The notes: generated by a model from the letters alone, not told the origin. A DNA stretch of 64,000 nucleotides from Mycobacterium sp. 852002-51163_SCH5372311 (GCF_001667115.1 NZ_LZIJ01000120.1:1-64000); one strand, 5' to 3'; shown: positions 8,762 to 18,393, counted from the stretch's first letter. Translations and numbers: made by a program.

Positions 8762-8779
8762 GTGTGATTTACGTCACAC
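8762..8779. promoter_or_regulatory. Perfect CRP-type operator
   Basis: GTGTGATTTACGTCACAC has exact GTGTGA/TCACAC arms around 6 nt. It matches the TGTGA-N6-TCACA consensus of mycobacterial CRP (Rv3676). Its centre is about 72 bp upstream of the inferred cei transcription start, a class I activator position. It could also serve the divergent DUF4193 gene. Confidence 0.75.
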
Positions 8780-8830
8780 CACTGAATTGACTCTTGAGTT
8801 CGCCCTTAAACAGTGCGTTTGGCGTCCGAC

Positions 8831-8836
8831 TAGAGT
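8831..8836 (+). promoter_or_regulatory. -10 element of cei, leaderless type
   Basis: TAGAGT fits TANNNT and ends 6 nt before GTG 8843, so the transcript would begin at the start codon. No ribosome binding site precedes the GTG. Confidence 0.55.
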
Positions 8837-8842
8837 GCACCT

Positions 8843-9493
8843 GTGGTCGCACAAATCACCGAAGGTACCGCTTTCGACAAGCACGGTCGGCCCTTTCGGC
8901 GACGCAACCCCCGGCCCGCCATCATCGTGGTGATCCTCCTGACGATCATGACCGGCATCATCTGGACCATTGCGCTAACTCGGCCGGCGAAGGTCCGCGA
9001 GGCCGTGGCGTGTAACCCGCCACCGCAGGCGGCCGAGTCGACGACGGTCAAGGTCGGTGAGCCGGTGTCGCGGTCGGAGATGACGGACGTGGCGCCGGCC
9101 AAACTCAGCGAAACCAAGGTCCGCGTCCTCAATGCCAGCGGTCGCGGCGGTCAGGCCGCCGACGTTTCCGGCGCGCTGCGGGATCTGGGCTTCGCCCAGC
9201 CGTCGGCCGCCAACGACCCGGTCTACGCCGGAACCCGGCTGAACTGCCAGGGCCAGATCCGTTTCGGCACCGCCGGGCAGGCCACTGCGGCCGCGGTCTG
9301 GTTGGTGGCGCCATGCACCGAGCTGATCCACGACAGCCGCGCCGACGACTCGGTCGATCTGGTCCTCGGTACCGAATTCAGCGCGCTGGCGCACGACGAC
9401 AACATCGACGCCGTCCTCGCCACCCTGCGCCCGGGGGCTACCGAGGCCGCCGATCCCGCACTGTTGTCCAAGATCCACGCCAGCAGCTGCTGA
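8843..9493 (+). CDS. cei: Cei, envelope integrity protein with LytR_C domain
   Basis: A 216-residue protein matching Rv2700 (Cei, needed for cell envelope integrity and virulence in M. tuberculosis). A cytoplasmic N-terminus (KHGRPFRRRNPRP) is followed by one transmembrane helix (AIIVVILLTIMTGIIWTIAL). The extracytoplasmic part holds a LytR_C domain (KVRVLNASGRGGQAADVSGA) with several cysteines, ending in SSC. Regulation by CRP is suggested by the operator about 70 bp upstream. Confidence 0.9.
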   Translation: MVAQITEGTAFDKHGRPFRRRNPRPAIIVVILLTIMTGIIWTIALTRPAKVREAVACNPPPQAAESTTVKVGEPVSRSEMTDVAPAKLSETKVRVLNASGRGGQAADVSGALRDLGFAQPSAANDPVYAGTRLNCQGQIRFGTAGQATAAAVWLVAPCTELIHDSRADDSVDLVLGTEFSALAHDDNIDAVLATLRPGATEAADPALLSKIHASSC

Positions 9494-9496
9494 TCG

Positions 9497-10374
9497 TCAG
9501 TCGGGAATCGGCTCCAGGCCCTTGCACCGCTTGAGGGCCGCCAACAGCTCGTCTGCGATTCCGGGCGCTGCCGCCACCACCAGTCCCGCGCTGCCGTCCG
9601 GTGAGCTGTAGTCGGGCAGCACTACCCGTGCGCCCGCCTCGGCGGCGATGAGCGCACCCGCCGCGCAGTCCCACGGCTGCAGGCCGTGCTCGTAGTAGGC
9701 ATCCAGCCGGCCCGCCGCCACCATGCACAAGTCCAGCGCGGCCGAGCCGATCCTGCGCACGTCACGGACCATCGACAGCATCCGCGCCACCAGCGCCGCC
9801 TGGACGGTGCGGCGCCGCAGCGAGTACGCGAAGCCGGTGCCCACCAACGCCATCGACAACTCCTCGACGGCGGTGCAGCGCAACGGGTGCGTCCCCTGCT
9901 CGTCGGCGACCTGCGCGCCCCGCCCGCTCGCGGCCGAATACACGCGCCCGGCGACGACGTCGGCGACCGCGCCGGCCACCGACACGCCATTGATCTGCGC
10001 TGCGACCGACACCGAGTACACCGGGATGCCGTACACGAAGTTCACCGTGCCGTCGATGGGATCCAGCACCCAGGTGACGGTGTCGGCGGGCGAGACCGTC
10101 CGGCCACTGGGGCCGCCGCCTTCCTCACCCACGATCGGATCCCGGGCCGCAGCTGCGCCAGCCGGTCACGCAGCAGGCGTTCGGTCTCGGTGTCGACCAC
10201 CGTAACCGGATCGGTCGGGGTGCTCTTCGTCCTCACGACCTTGACGTCGGCCGCGGTGGGGGTAGCGCCGCCGAACACCTGTGCACGACGGGTTCGCACG
10301 AACGCAGCGGCTTCGGTGGCCAGCGTCTCGGCGGCTGAGCGCAGCCGCTCCGGGTCGTTGTCAGCGGGCGTCAC
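9497..10374 (-). pseudogene. suhB: suhB inositol-monophosphatase family gene, interrupted by a one-base frameshift
   Basis: Homologue of Rv2701c, a Mg-dependent inositol-1-phosphate phosphatase. GTG 10374 opens about 80 residues of good SuhB sequence (DPVTVVDTETERLLRDRLAQ). After QLRPG the frame is wrong. The rest continues one frame over from about 10132: EEGGGP, then WVLDPIDGTVNFVYG (metal-binding DPIDGT) and WDCAAGALIAAEAGARV. One extra G in the GGG run (plus-strand CCC, 10141-10143) would restore RPGDPIVGEEGG and one 290-residue protein. All other motifs are intact, so this is either a sequencing error in a homopolymer or a very recent mutation. Confidence 0.85.
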
Positions 10375-10487
10375 CGCTATATCGCATCACAGTTGCCGGG
10401 CACGGCGCCCAACTCCTCAACCGCGGCAATCCCCGGGTTTAAGGTGGGCGGGCAGCCCCAACCGTCTCGTCTCGCCGAGGAGATTCG

Positions 10488-11282
10488 ATGACCAGCACCG
10501 ATCCCCTGTCCGAAACAACCGGCGCCGCGGCGCAACGTCGTGGATTCGGCATCGACGTCGGCGGCAGCGGCACCAAAGGCGGAATCGTCGACCTGGACAC
10601 GGGTCAGCTGATCGGCGACCGGATCAAGCTGCTGACCCCCCAACCGGCTACCCCCTCGGCCGTCGCCAAGACCATCGCCGAGCTCGTCAACGCATTCGGG
10701 TGGACCGGTCCGCTGGGCGTGACCTACCCCGGCGTGGTCACCCACGGCATCGTGCAAACCGCGGCCAACGTGCACAAGTCCTGGATCGGGACCAGCGCGC
10801 GCGACATCATCAGCGCCGAACTGGACGGCCAAGACGTCACAGTGCTCAACGATGCGGACGCGGCCGGGCTCGCCGAGGAGCGGTACGGAGCGGGAAAAGG
10901 CCACACCGGGCTGGTGGTGGTGCTCACGTTCGGCACCGGAATCGGGTCCGCGGTCATTCACAACGGGACGCTGATACCCAACACCGAGTTCGGCCACCTC
11001 GAGGTCGACGGCAAGGAGGCCGAGCATCGAGCGGCGTCCTCGGTCAAGGAGAACAACGGCTGGAGCTACAAAAAGTGGGCCAAAGAGGTGACCAAGGTGT
11101 TGATCGCCATCGAGAACGCGATGTGGCCGGACCTGTTCATCGCCGGCGGCGGCATCAGCCGCAAGGCCGACAAATGGATACATTTGCTGGAAAACCGCAC
11201 CCCGGTGGTGCCGGCGGCCCTGCAGAACACGGCCGGGATCGTCGGTGCGGCGATGGCCTCGACCACAGACGTCACGCACTGA
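10488..11282 (+). CDS. ppgK: Polyphosphate glucokinase
   Basis: Phosphorylates glucose using inorganic polyphosphate (or ATP), feeding glycolysis from the polyphosphate store. A 264-residue ROK-family kinase with phosphate-1 motif IDVGGSGTKGGIVD, sugar-site GVTYPGVV and LNDADAAGLAEE (catalytic Asp), FGTGIGSAV, NTEFGHLEVDG, and AGGGISRKADKW. ATG 10488 follows GAGGAGATTCG. It is divergent from suhB, 113 bp away, and precedes sigA. Confidence 0.95.
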   Translation: MTSTDPLSETTGAAAQRRGFGIDVGGSGTKGGIVDLDTGQLIGDRIKLLTPQPATPSAVAKTIAELVNAFGWTGPLGVTYPGVVTHGIVQTAANVHKSWIGTSARDIISAELDGQDVTVLNDADAAGLAEERYGAGKGHTGLVVVLTFGTGIGSAVIHNGTLIPNTEFGHLEVDGKEAEHRAASSVKENNGWSYKKWAKEVTKVLIAIENAMWPDLFIAGGGISRKADKWIHLLENRTPVVPAALQNTAGIVGAAMASTTDVTH

Positions 11283-11331
11283 AAACGCGTTGAATTTTGC
11301 CTGCTGGCGCAGTATGGGCGCCCACTGTCGT

Positions 11332-11337
11332 TACAAT
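11332..11337 (+). promoter_or_regulatory. Candidate -10 element upstream of sigA
   Basis: TACAAT fits TANNNT and lies 133 bp before the sigA start, giving a leader of about 127 nt. The -35 region is poor. No other candidate as good is seen in the 188-bp ppgK-sigA gap. Confidence 0.35.
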
Positions 11338-11470
11338 GGTCAGCGGCGGCCGCCCAACCGATAACGCGCGAGTATTCACGCTGGTATCAACGCCGACATT
11401 CGACATAGCAGACACTTTCGGTTAAGCACGCCCAGATCCACCGGAAGTGAGTCCGACCGAAGGGGTCTAT

Positions 11471-13039
<1,569 letters not shown>

Positions 13040-13120
13040 GCGACACGTCCGGTCGTCGCCGATGACCAGACAGCGCGATCAAAATCCGATCACGGAGTTG
13101 AACGTCAGCGCTCGTAAGTC

Positions 13121-13136
13121 GTGGTTTAGTAACCAC
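13121..13136. promoter_or_regulatory. Perfect inverted repeat adjoining the cutinase-like gene start
   Basis: GTGGTTTAGTAACCAC has 6-bp perfect arms around 4 nt and ends one base before ATG 13137. It could be an operator. If translation began instead at ATG 13062, it would lie inside codons. No regulator for it was identified. Confidence 0.4.
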
Positions 13137-13910
13137 ATGCATGGGCACCGCGGCAGGGTCGCACGACACATCCCTCGTTTGCTTGCTCCGGCGGTGGTCG
13201 CGGCGTCGGGAGTGGGCGCTTCGGTCCTCGCGTCGGCAATCCCTAACGCCTCCGCCGATCCGTGTCCGGACGTTCAGGTGGTGTTCGCCCGCGGCACCGA
13301 CGACCCTCCTGGGCCCGGCCCGACCGGACAGGCATTCATCGACTCCCTGCGCCCGCGCGTTGGCGCAAAATCGTTCGACGTATATCCGGTCAACTACCCC
13401 GCTACCTTTGACTGGACGAACTCGGGCAAGGATGGCATCAGAGACGCGGGCGCGCATATCGTTTCGATGGCGCACGACTGTCCCAATACCAAGATGGTGC
13501 TTGGCGGTTATTCCGAAGGCGCTGCCGTGATGGGCTTCGTCACGTCACCTGCCGTACCGGCTGGGATCGATCCGGCGAGCGTACCCAAACCGATGGACCC
13601 CGAGGTGGCCAACCACGTCTCCTCGGTCGTGCTCTTCGCAATGCCCAACGACAGGACGATGAACTTCTTCGGCGAGCCGCCGGTCGTCATTGGGCCGCTC
13701 TATCAGCCCAAGACCATCCAGGTATGCGCTCCCGAGGACCCGATCTGTTCCGACGGGATGAATTTCGACGCACATAAGACGTACTCGACCAACGGCCCAA
13801 TAATTGACACGGGCGCGGCCTTCGCGGCCAGTCGTCTCGGCGGAGGTCCTGCCGCACCGGCGACTGCCGTCGCGACGCCGTCACAGCCAGACGGAGGCGC
13901 TGGCAGCTAA
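13137..13910 (+). CDS. Secreted cutinase-like (Culp) serine esterase
   Basis: A 257-residue secreted protein. A basic n-region (RGRVARHIPR) and hydrophobic core lead to NASADPCPDV, the usual Culp signal-cleavage region. The fold begins with VVFARGTDDPPG. The nucleophile elbow is GGYSEGAAVM; Asp is in APEDPICSDG and His in AHKTYSTNG. Paired cysteines (CPDV with DCPN, and VCAP with ICSD) match cutinase disulphides. The mature C-terminus is Ala/Pro/Gly-rich. Culps hydrolyse lipid esters. M. tuberculosis has no such gene between sigA and the RidA gene, so this is an insertion. ATG 13062 is an alternative start. Confidence 0.85.
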   Translation: MHGHRGRVARHIPRLLAPAVVAASGVGASVLASAIPNASADPCPDVQVVFARGTDDPPGPGPTGQAFIDSLRPRVGAKSFDVYPVNYPATFDWTNSGKDGIRDAGAHIVSMAHDCPNTKMVLGGYSEGAAVMGFVTSPAVPAGIDPASVPKPMDPEVANHVSSVVLFAMPNDRTMNFFGEPPVVIGPLYQPKTIQVCAPEDPICSDGMNFDAHKTYSTNGPIIDTGAAFAASRLGGGPAAPATAVATPSQPDGGAGS

Positions 13911-14003
13911 TCCGTGCCGAAGCGTTCGTTCGCGCGGCAGGACGCTTTCCACTACGTACGCGAAGTGCCCTACGCCTGGGTGGCTCCCAGAAGAAGGCTC
14001 ACG

Positions 14004-15614
14004 CTAGGGCCAGTAGTCGTTCATCGCAGTGGCGAACTTGTCATTGTTGGTGAGCCGGGGAAGTTGGAGCGAGTCTTCGATGGTGCGCAGCAGGCTGTAG
14101 TGGTTGTTGTAATGGCCTGCAATGAAGTGGCCTTGGCGCATACCGGAATTCGGGGACGGGATGACGATCATGGGAACGTGGTTGCCTTCGTTGCCGATGC
14201 CGAGTGAGATGTTGTTGTAGTCCTCGTCCCATGTGATGAAGATGGCGCTGCGCTGCGTTTGGAACGCGGGCGAATTCACGATGATGGGTAGCGTGTCCGC
14301 GAGGAACTTATCGCCGGACTTGATGTTGTACTGATGATCTGTGAGCAGGCTGATGATGAACTCGAGGTTGATGGGTCCTTCCATGTTGTGGTTTTCGTCC
14401 GCAGCCCACCACACGTAGTTCGGGGTGGTGGCGGGCGAGGCGAGGTCCGTGGCCATCCGCTCCAGCGGCAACACATGTTGCTGGCAGCGAGTGGGGTTGG
14501 AGACGATGTCGTGGAAGGCGAGAAATGGTAGTTCGCCGGGGCTGTAGGGGCCCGAGGACTGCGTGAAACACGGGGCAGGCATGGACTGTTCGTAGCTGGC
14601 CCAGCCCTTGCCCGCTCTCTCGACGTTGTCGACCAGGTTCGGTTCGTCGAAGCAGTCCAATTCGCAGTTGTAGTTGAAGCCGAAGTCTGATCCGCCGAGG
14701 ATCGGGTAGTAGTTCGGAATGCTGGGGTGGGTTTGGGCGTAGTAGTTCGCCCCGTATCCGTAGTTGTCGATGAGGCCGTTGATGTATGGGGCATTGCGGC
14801 TGCCCTTGATGTCCTTTACGCCATGGTTCTCGAGATAGATCATGAACACGTGGTCGAGGGGGCCGACTTTTGACATGGGTGGTGTCGGTGGCGGTGGCGC
14901 GGGCAGTGGAGCACCCACAGTGAACGAGATGTTGTCGGCGTAGGCGTTGTTGTAGCTGCCGAATACCGGATTGCAGTCTTTGAAAGTCACGACCACACGG
15001 GCGCTTTGGGTGCCCACGGGAATCGTTCCGGTGGTTTGACGTTCGAGAAACGCCGTCCTCAACCGGCGATCGAGCACAGTGACGGGGCCGATCTTGCCTG
15101 TGCCCACCTGCGCTTGGTTCGCGTCCAAGAAGGTGACTGTGACAGTCGTTGCGGACGGGTCTTCCAGGAAGCCTCCGAGCCATCCGCTCAACTTGTAGGG
15201 CACGGCGCCGGTGGCGGGCAGGCCGCGGAGGTCGACGGTTTGGGTAAGCGTCGATGTAGCCACGTTTCCACCGCCGAAGAACTGAACTGCGCCGTCCGGG
15301 GGTCCGTTCTGAGCGCGCGGAAATCCTAGGGCTGCGGGCAAAGTTGGCCCAGGCGACCCGAGGGGCCACGGCAGGCGGCGCTGGGTGCCGTACTTGATGA
15401 CAGTCGGTGTGCCGGTCACGGTCCAGCCCGGGATGGACACCGAACTGTATCCCGACAACGACGGGTCGCCGAGCTCGGCGCCCGGGTTGACCAACAGATT
15501 CGGGCTCTGAACGTCGAAGGGGTCGACGGCTGATGCCGGCCCGGTATCCGTCGAGAAGATCAGCAGAGCAACTCCCGCGAGCGCACCAACCACACGCCAT
15601 GAGCGACAAGACAT
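14004..15614 (-). CDS. Secreted SapM-like phosphoesterase with N-terminal lectin-like beta domain
   Basis: A 536-residue exported protein. A signal peptide (VVGALAGVALLIFS, cleavage near ASAVDP) is followed by a galactose-binding-like beta domain (about 40-240: PNLLVNPGAELG, IPGWTVTGTPTVI, TVTVTFLDANQ). A phosphoesterase domain of the SapM/acid phosphatase class follows: MIYLENHGVKDI, NAPYINGLIDNYG, TWDEDYNNISLGI, HYNNHYSLLRTIEDSLQLPR. The metal-site Glu-Asn and Asp-Glu-Asp groups are present. ATG 15614 follows AGAGGTGATT. The gene is convergent with the cutinase-like gene and absent from this place in M. tuberculosis. Its base composition looks less GC-rich than its neighbours by eye, suggesting acquisition. 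Confidence 0.85.
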   Translation of the reverse strand: MSCRSWRVVGALAGVALLIFSTDTGPASAVDPFDVQSPNLLVNPGAELGDPSLSGYSSVSIPGWTVTGTPTVIKYGTQRRLPWPLGSPGPTLPAALGFPRAQNGPPDGAVQFFGGGNVATSTLTQTVDLRGLPATGAVPYKLSGWLGGFLEDPSATTVTVTFLDANQAQVGTGKIGPVTVLDRRLRTAFLERQTTGTIPVGTQSARVVVTFKDCNPVFGSYNNAYADNISFTVGAPLPAPPPPTPPMSKVGPLDHVFMIYLENHGVKDIKGSRNAPYINGLIDNYGYGANYYAQTHPSIPNYYPILGGSDFGFNYNCELDCFDEPNLVDNVERAGKGWASYEQSMPAPCFTQSSGPYSPGELPFLAFHDIVSNPTRCQQHVLPLERMATDLASPATTPNYVWWAADENHNMEGPINLEFIISLLTDHQYNIKSGDKFLADTLPIIVNSPAFQTQRSAIFITWDEDYNNISLGIGNEGNHVPMIVIPSPNSGMRQGHFIAGHYNNHYSLLRTIEDSLQLPRLTNNDKFATAMNDYWP

Positions 15615-15978
15615 CAGGCAATCACCTCTGTGGTTTGAGACGCTCGCATTGCTCCGTTGATGGTGGCCCACGCACCGCTATCCACCTATGTGGTTGTGCA
15701 AACTGATACCGAGGGGATGCCGTTTGGTGACCGCGTCGATGATGCGATCGCAGCGGAAATCGTGTAAAGGCCGCACGGTGATGGGTTTCGCAATTCGACG
15801 TGGTCAAAGCTGTTGTGGCAGCTGTCCGTAACGGCGCGCTAGGTGTATCAAGTACGAATTATGTTGCGGTACAACACCCTTTCACAAACCGTCAAGGACG
15901 CGTCAGCGCGGCGCCCCGATCCCTCGCAGCGCCGAAAATTCTGATGCGCCAACGGCGGCATGGACGTAGGGTCAGCAC
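15615..15978. other. 364-bp divergent intergenic region upstream of the SapM-like and RidA genes
   Basis: No convincing gene is seen. The stretch has locally AT-richer segments, for example around 15845-15895. At its right end is a TAGGGT -10 hexamer for the RidA gene, and at its left end the ribosome binding site of the phosphoesterase. Together with the two preceding genes it may belong to one acquired segment. Confidence 0.5.
15967..15972 (+). promoter_or_regulatory. -10 element of the RidA gene, leaderless type
   Basis: TAGGGT ends exactly 6 nt before ATG 15979 and there is no ribosome binding site, so the message probably starts at the ATG. Confidence 0.5.
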
Positions 15979-16383
15979 ATGCCAGCCGGTCGCCAAAATG
16001 TCTCGTCGGGATCCGATTTCGAATCGATCGTGGGGTATTCGCGCGCGGTGCGGGCGGGCCCGTACGTGGCGGTGGCCGGAACCACCGGCAGCGGTGACGA
16101 TCTCACCGCGCAGACCCGAGACGCTCTGCGCCGCATCGAGGTTGCGCTCACCCAGGCGGGCGCGACGCTGACCGACGTGGTCCGGACCCGCATCTATGTG
16201 ACCGACATCTCTCGCTGGCGCGCAGTCGCAGAGGTACACGCGGAGATTTTCCGGCAGATACGTCCGGTAGCCACCATGGTCGAGGTCTCCGCGCTGATCG
16301 AACCCGGCTTATTGGTGGAAATCGAAGCGGACGCCTATGTGTCGGCCAGCAACGGGAAGCTGCCGTCAGGTGCCGGTGAATAG
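15979..16383 (+). CDS. RidA family enamine/imine deaminase-like protein
   Basis: A 134-residue protein matching Rv2704. Features of the trimeric YjgF/RidA fold: YSRAVRAGPYVAVAGTTGSG, ALRRIEVALTQAGATLTDVV, RTRIYVTDISRW, and VSALIEPGLLVEIEADAYV. The conserved arginine of RidA (RTRIYVTD) is present. RidA enzymes hydrolyse reactive 2-aminoacrylate; this branch may differ. Its last 49 bp overlap the end of the convergent DUF952 gene. Confidence 0.85.
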   Translation: MPAGRQNVSSGSDFESIVGYSRAVRAGPYVAVAGTTGSGDDLTAQTRDALRRIEVALTQAGATLTDVVRTRIYVTDISRWRAVAEVHAEIFRQIRPVATMVEVSALIEPGLLVEIEADAYVSASNGKLPSGAGE

Positions 16384-16688
16384 GCGGTGACCTTGATCAC
16401 AGCGCTCGCCGGCAGCGCGCCGTACAGATGTGGGAACAGCATCGACTGCGGATCCGTCGCCACTCCCGGCTCCCAGCGCACCGGTGCGTCAAGCGCCTCC
16501 GGGTCAATGTAGAGCAGAAGCAGGTCGCTCCGACCGCGGTAGAGCCGGTTGGCCGGCAGATGCACCTGGCCCGGGGTCGACAGGTGCACAAACGGCGCGC
16601 CCCCGTCGGGCCGGATTTCACCGCAGCTGCCGACGCGCGACCACTTCTCGGCCGGGCACAGGTGCACCAGTACACGCGCGGACGGCAT
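16335..16688 (-). CDS. DUF952 family protein
   Basis: A 117-residue protein matching Rv2705c. Conserved DUF952 segments are LVHLCPAEKWSRV, PFVHLSTPGQVHLPANRLY, LLLLYIDPEALDAPVRWEPG and MLFPHLYGALP. The family resembles glutathione-S-transferase-associated domains and has no settled activity. The M at 16688 is chosen because conserved sequence begins there. Its 3' end overlaps the convergent RidA gene by 49 bp. Confidence 0.8.
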   Translation of the reverse strand: MPSARVLVHLCPAEKWSRVGSCGEIRPDGGAPFVHLSTPGQVHLPANRLYRGRSDLLLLYIDPEALDAPVRWEPGVATDPQSMLFPHLYGALPASAVIKVTAYSPAPDGSFPLLADT

Positions 16689-16752
16689 GATAGCCAGCTT
16701 GCCTGACGAACGAGTGGGAATCCGTGAGAAACGACACACCTGACAACGGCCG

Positions 16753-16779
16753 GGGAACAAGGCGAAAACCCCAAACGTC
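16753..16779 (+). promoter_or_regulatory. Candidate ECF-type (SigE/SigH-like) promoter
   Basis: GGGAAC (16753-16758), 17 nt, then CGTC (16776-16779) approximates the GGAAC-N17-CGTT consensus of mycobacterial SigE/SigH. The inferred start is about 30 nt before ATG 16816. Confidence 0.4.
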
Positions 16780-16815
16780 TGACACAGTTGAAGACACGCC
16801 AGAAACGGAGACGCC

Positions 16816-17001
16816 ATGAACGCAACTCTGACCAGTCCCGAACTGACTAGAGCTGACCGCTGCGACCGCTGCGGCGCAGCCGCCCGCGTCCGTGCCAAGC
16901 TGACTTCCGGAGCTGAGCTGCTCTTCTGCATGCACCACGCGAACAAGCACCAGGCGAAGCTGACCGAGCAAGCCGCCGTGCTCGAGGTAAGCGGAAGCTG
17001 A
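16816..17001 (+). CDS. Small DUF7455-type zinc-knuckle protein
   Basis: A 61-residue protein: RADRCDRCGAAARVRAKLTS, then LLFCMHHANKHQAKL. The CxxC and CxHH pattern suits one zinc. ATG 16816 follows CGGAGACG. Similar small proteins are widespread in Actinobacteria, without a function. A longer frame exists on the opposite strand; this one is preferred because of the zinc motif and ribosome binding site. Confidence 0.75.
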   Translation: MNATLTSPELTRADRCDRCGAAARVRAKLTSGAELLFCMHHANKHQAKLTEQAAVLEVSGS

Positions 17002-17065
17002 ATTCATAAACTCCTCCACCACCAGAGTGGGCTGTGCGAGCAGTCATCGGTAATGCTGGATAGGT

Positions 17066-18040
17066 ATGAGTGCCCAGGCAGCCAAGCCGTCGCGCCACCA
17101 TGTGTGGCGAATAAGTAAAAGGGCGTTATCGAAAAGCTGGGATGACTCGATCTTCTCGGAGTCCGCGCAAGCGGGCTTCTGGTCGTGCTTGTCCCTGCCG
17201 CCGCTACTGCTGGGAATGCTGGGCTGCCTGGCCTTCGTAGCGCCGCTCTTCGGCGCGGACACGCTGCCCGCCATCGAGAAATCGTTGGTCACGACCGCTC
17301 ACAGCTTCTTCGCCCCCAACGTGGTCAACGAGATCATCGAGCCGACCATCCGCGACGTCACCAAGCACGCACGTGGCGAGGTGGTGTCGCTGGGCTTCGT
17401 CATTTCGCTGTGGGCGGGATCGTCGGCGATCTCCTCGTTCGTCGATTCGGTGGTGGAGGCGCACGACCAGACGCCACTGCGGCATCCGGTGCGACAACGA
17501 TTGTTTTCGTTGTTCCTGTACGTGGTAATGCTGCTTTTCCTGGTGGCGACCGCGCCGCTGGCCGTCGTAGGCCCACGCAAGGTCGCTGAGCACATTCCAC
17601 CGACGTTGGGCAACCTGTTGCACTACGGCTACTACCCGATGCTGGTTTTCGGCCTCATGTTGGGCGTGATGGCCCTGTACCGCGTTTCCCTGCCGGTACC
17701 GCTGCCGTCGCATCGGCTGATGATCGGCGCCATCTTCGCGACAGGGGTGTTCGTGACCGCCACGCTGGGGTTGCGGTTCTACCTGAAATGGATCACCAGC
17801 ACCGGCTACACGTACGGGGCCTTGGCCACGCCGATCGCGTTTCTACTGTTCGCGTTCTTCGGAGGCTTCGCCGTCATGTTCGGCGCCGAGCTCAACGCCG
17901 CGATCCAAGAGGAGTTCCCCGCGCAGGCCACCCATGCCCACCGGTTGCGTCGCTGGCTGGTCGCGCGGGTGCGCAGCGACCCGGAATACCAGCCTCCCCC
18001 GTCACAGGACAACATTGCCCCGGCGGACCAGGCGAGCTGA
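17066..18040 (+). CDS. YihY/BrkB family inner membrane protein
   Basis: A 324-residue membrane protein matching Rv2707. About six transmembrane helices, for example LFLYVVMLLFLVATAPLAVVG, YYPMLVFGLMLGVMALYRVS, MIGAIFATGVFVTATLGLRF and ATPIAFLLFAFFGGFAVMFG. The family signature includes GAELNAAIQEE near the C-terminus. Once miscalled RNase BN; its true role is unknown. Its stop abuts that of the convergent DUF3039 gene. Confidence 0.9.
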   Translation: MSAQAAKPSRHHVWRISKRALSKSWDDSIFSESAQAGFWSCLSLPPLLLGMLGCLAFVAPLFGADTLPAIEKSLVTTAHSFFAPNVVNEIIEPTIRDVTKHARGEVVSLGFVISLWAGSSAISSFVDSVVEAHDQTPLRHPVRQRLFSLFLYVVMLLFLVATAPLAVVGPRKVAEHIPPTLGNLLHYGYYPMLVFGLMLGVMALYRVSLPVPLPSHRLMIGAIFATGVFVTATLGLRFYLKWITSTGYTYGALATPIAFLLFAFFGGFAVMFGAELNAAIQEEFPAQATHAHRLRRWLVARVRSDPEYQPPPSQDNIAPADQAS

Positions 18041-18289
18041 TCAGCCCTTTTTGAGCTGTTCGTAGATCTGCTTGCATTCCGGGCATACCGGCGAGCCCGG
18101 TTTGGCCGCGCGTGTGACGGGAAATACCTCACCGCACAACGCCACAACGTGACTGCCCATGACGGCGCTCTCGGCGATCTTGTCCTTGCGGACGTAGTGG
18201 AAGTACTTGGGCGTGTCGTTGTCGGTCCCGTCGTCGACGCGTTCGTCGGTATCAGTGCGTTCGATCGTCTGGGTCTGCATACCCGACAT
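18041..18289 (-). CDS. DUF3039 small putative zinc-binding protein
   Basis: An 82-residue protein matching Rv2708c. The C-terminal half carries SHVVALCGEVFPV and GSPVCPECKQIYEQL, a His/Cys plus CxxC arrangement able to bind zinc. The N-terminus is acidic. Function unknown. The stop codons of this gene and the YihY gene are directly adjacent. Confidence 0.85.
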   Translation of the reverse strand: MSGMQTQTIERTDTDERVDDGTDNDTPKYFHYVRKDKIAESAVMGSHVVALCGEVFPVTRAAKPGSPVCPECKQIYEQLKKG

Positions 18290-18393
18290 TGTGTCACCTG
18301 GTCGAGTGTCACCTTGACGACCTGGCGCTGGCGGCCGGAACCAACGGCGAAACCGGATAAGCCGGAATCGATCTGGTGTGGGAGAGTGGAGGG

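Noticed and set aside
9497..10132. The downstream suhB frame as an independent 211-residue gene
   Set aside because: It lacks the SuhB N-terminal domain and joins exactly to the upstream half after a one-base correction.
9686..11293. 535-residue plus-strand frame across suhB and ppgK
   Set aside because: It is composed of antisense suhB and a shifted frame of ppgK; no family features.
11447..11470. Eight-codon longer sigA start at GTG 11447
   Set aside because: The GAAGGGG ribosome binding site lies after it, and the known SigA N-terminus (VAATK) starts at 11471.
16689..16946. Upstream extension of the DUF952 frame antisense to the DUF7455 gene
   Set aside because: It may correspond to an older gene call in M. 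tuberculosis, but the opposite strand has a zinc motif and a ribosome binding site, and DUF952 conservation begins only at 16688.
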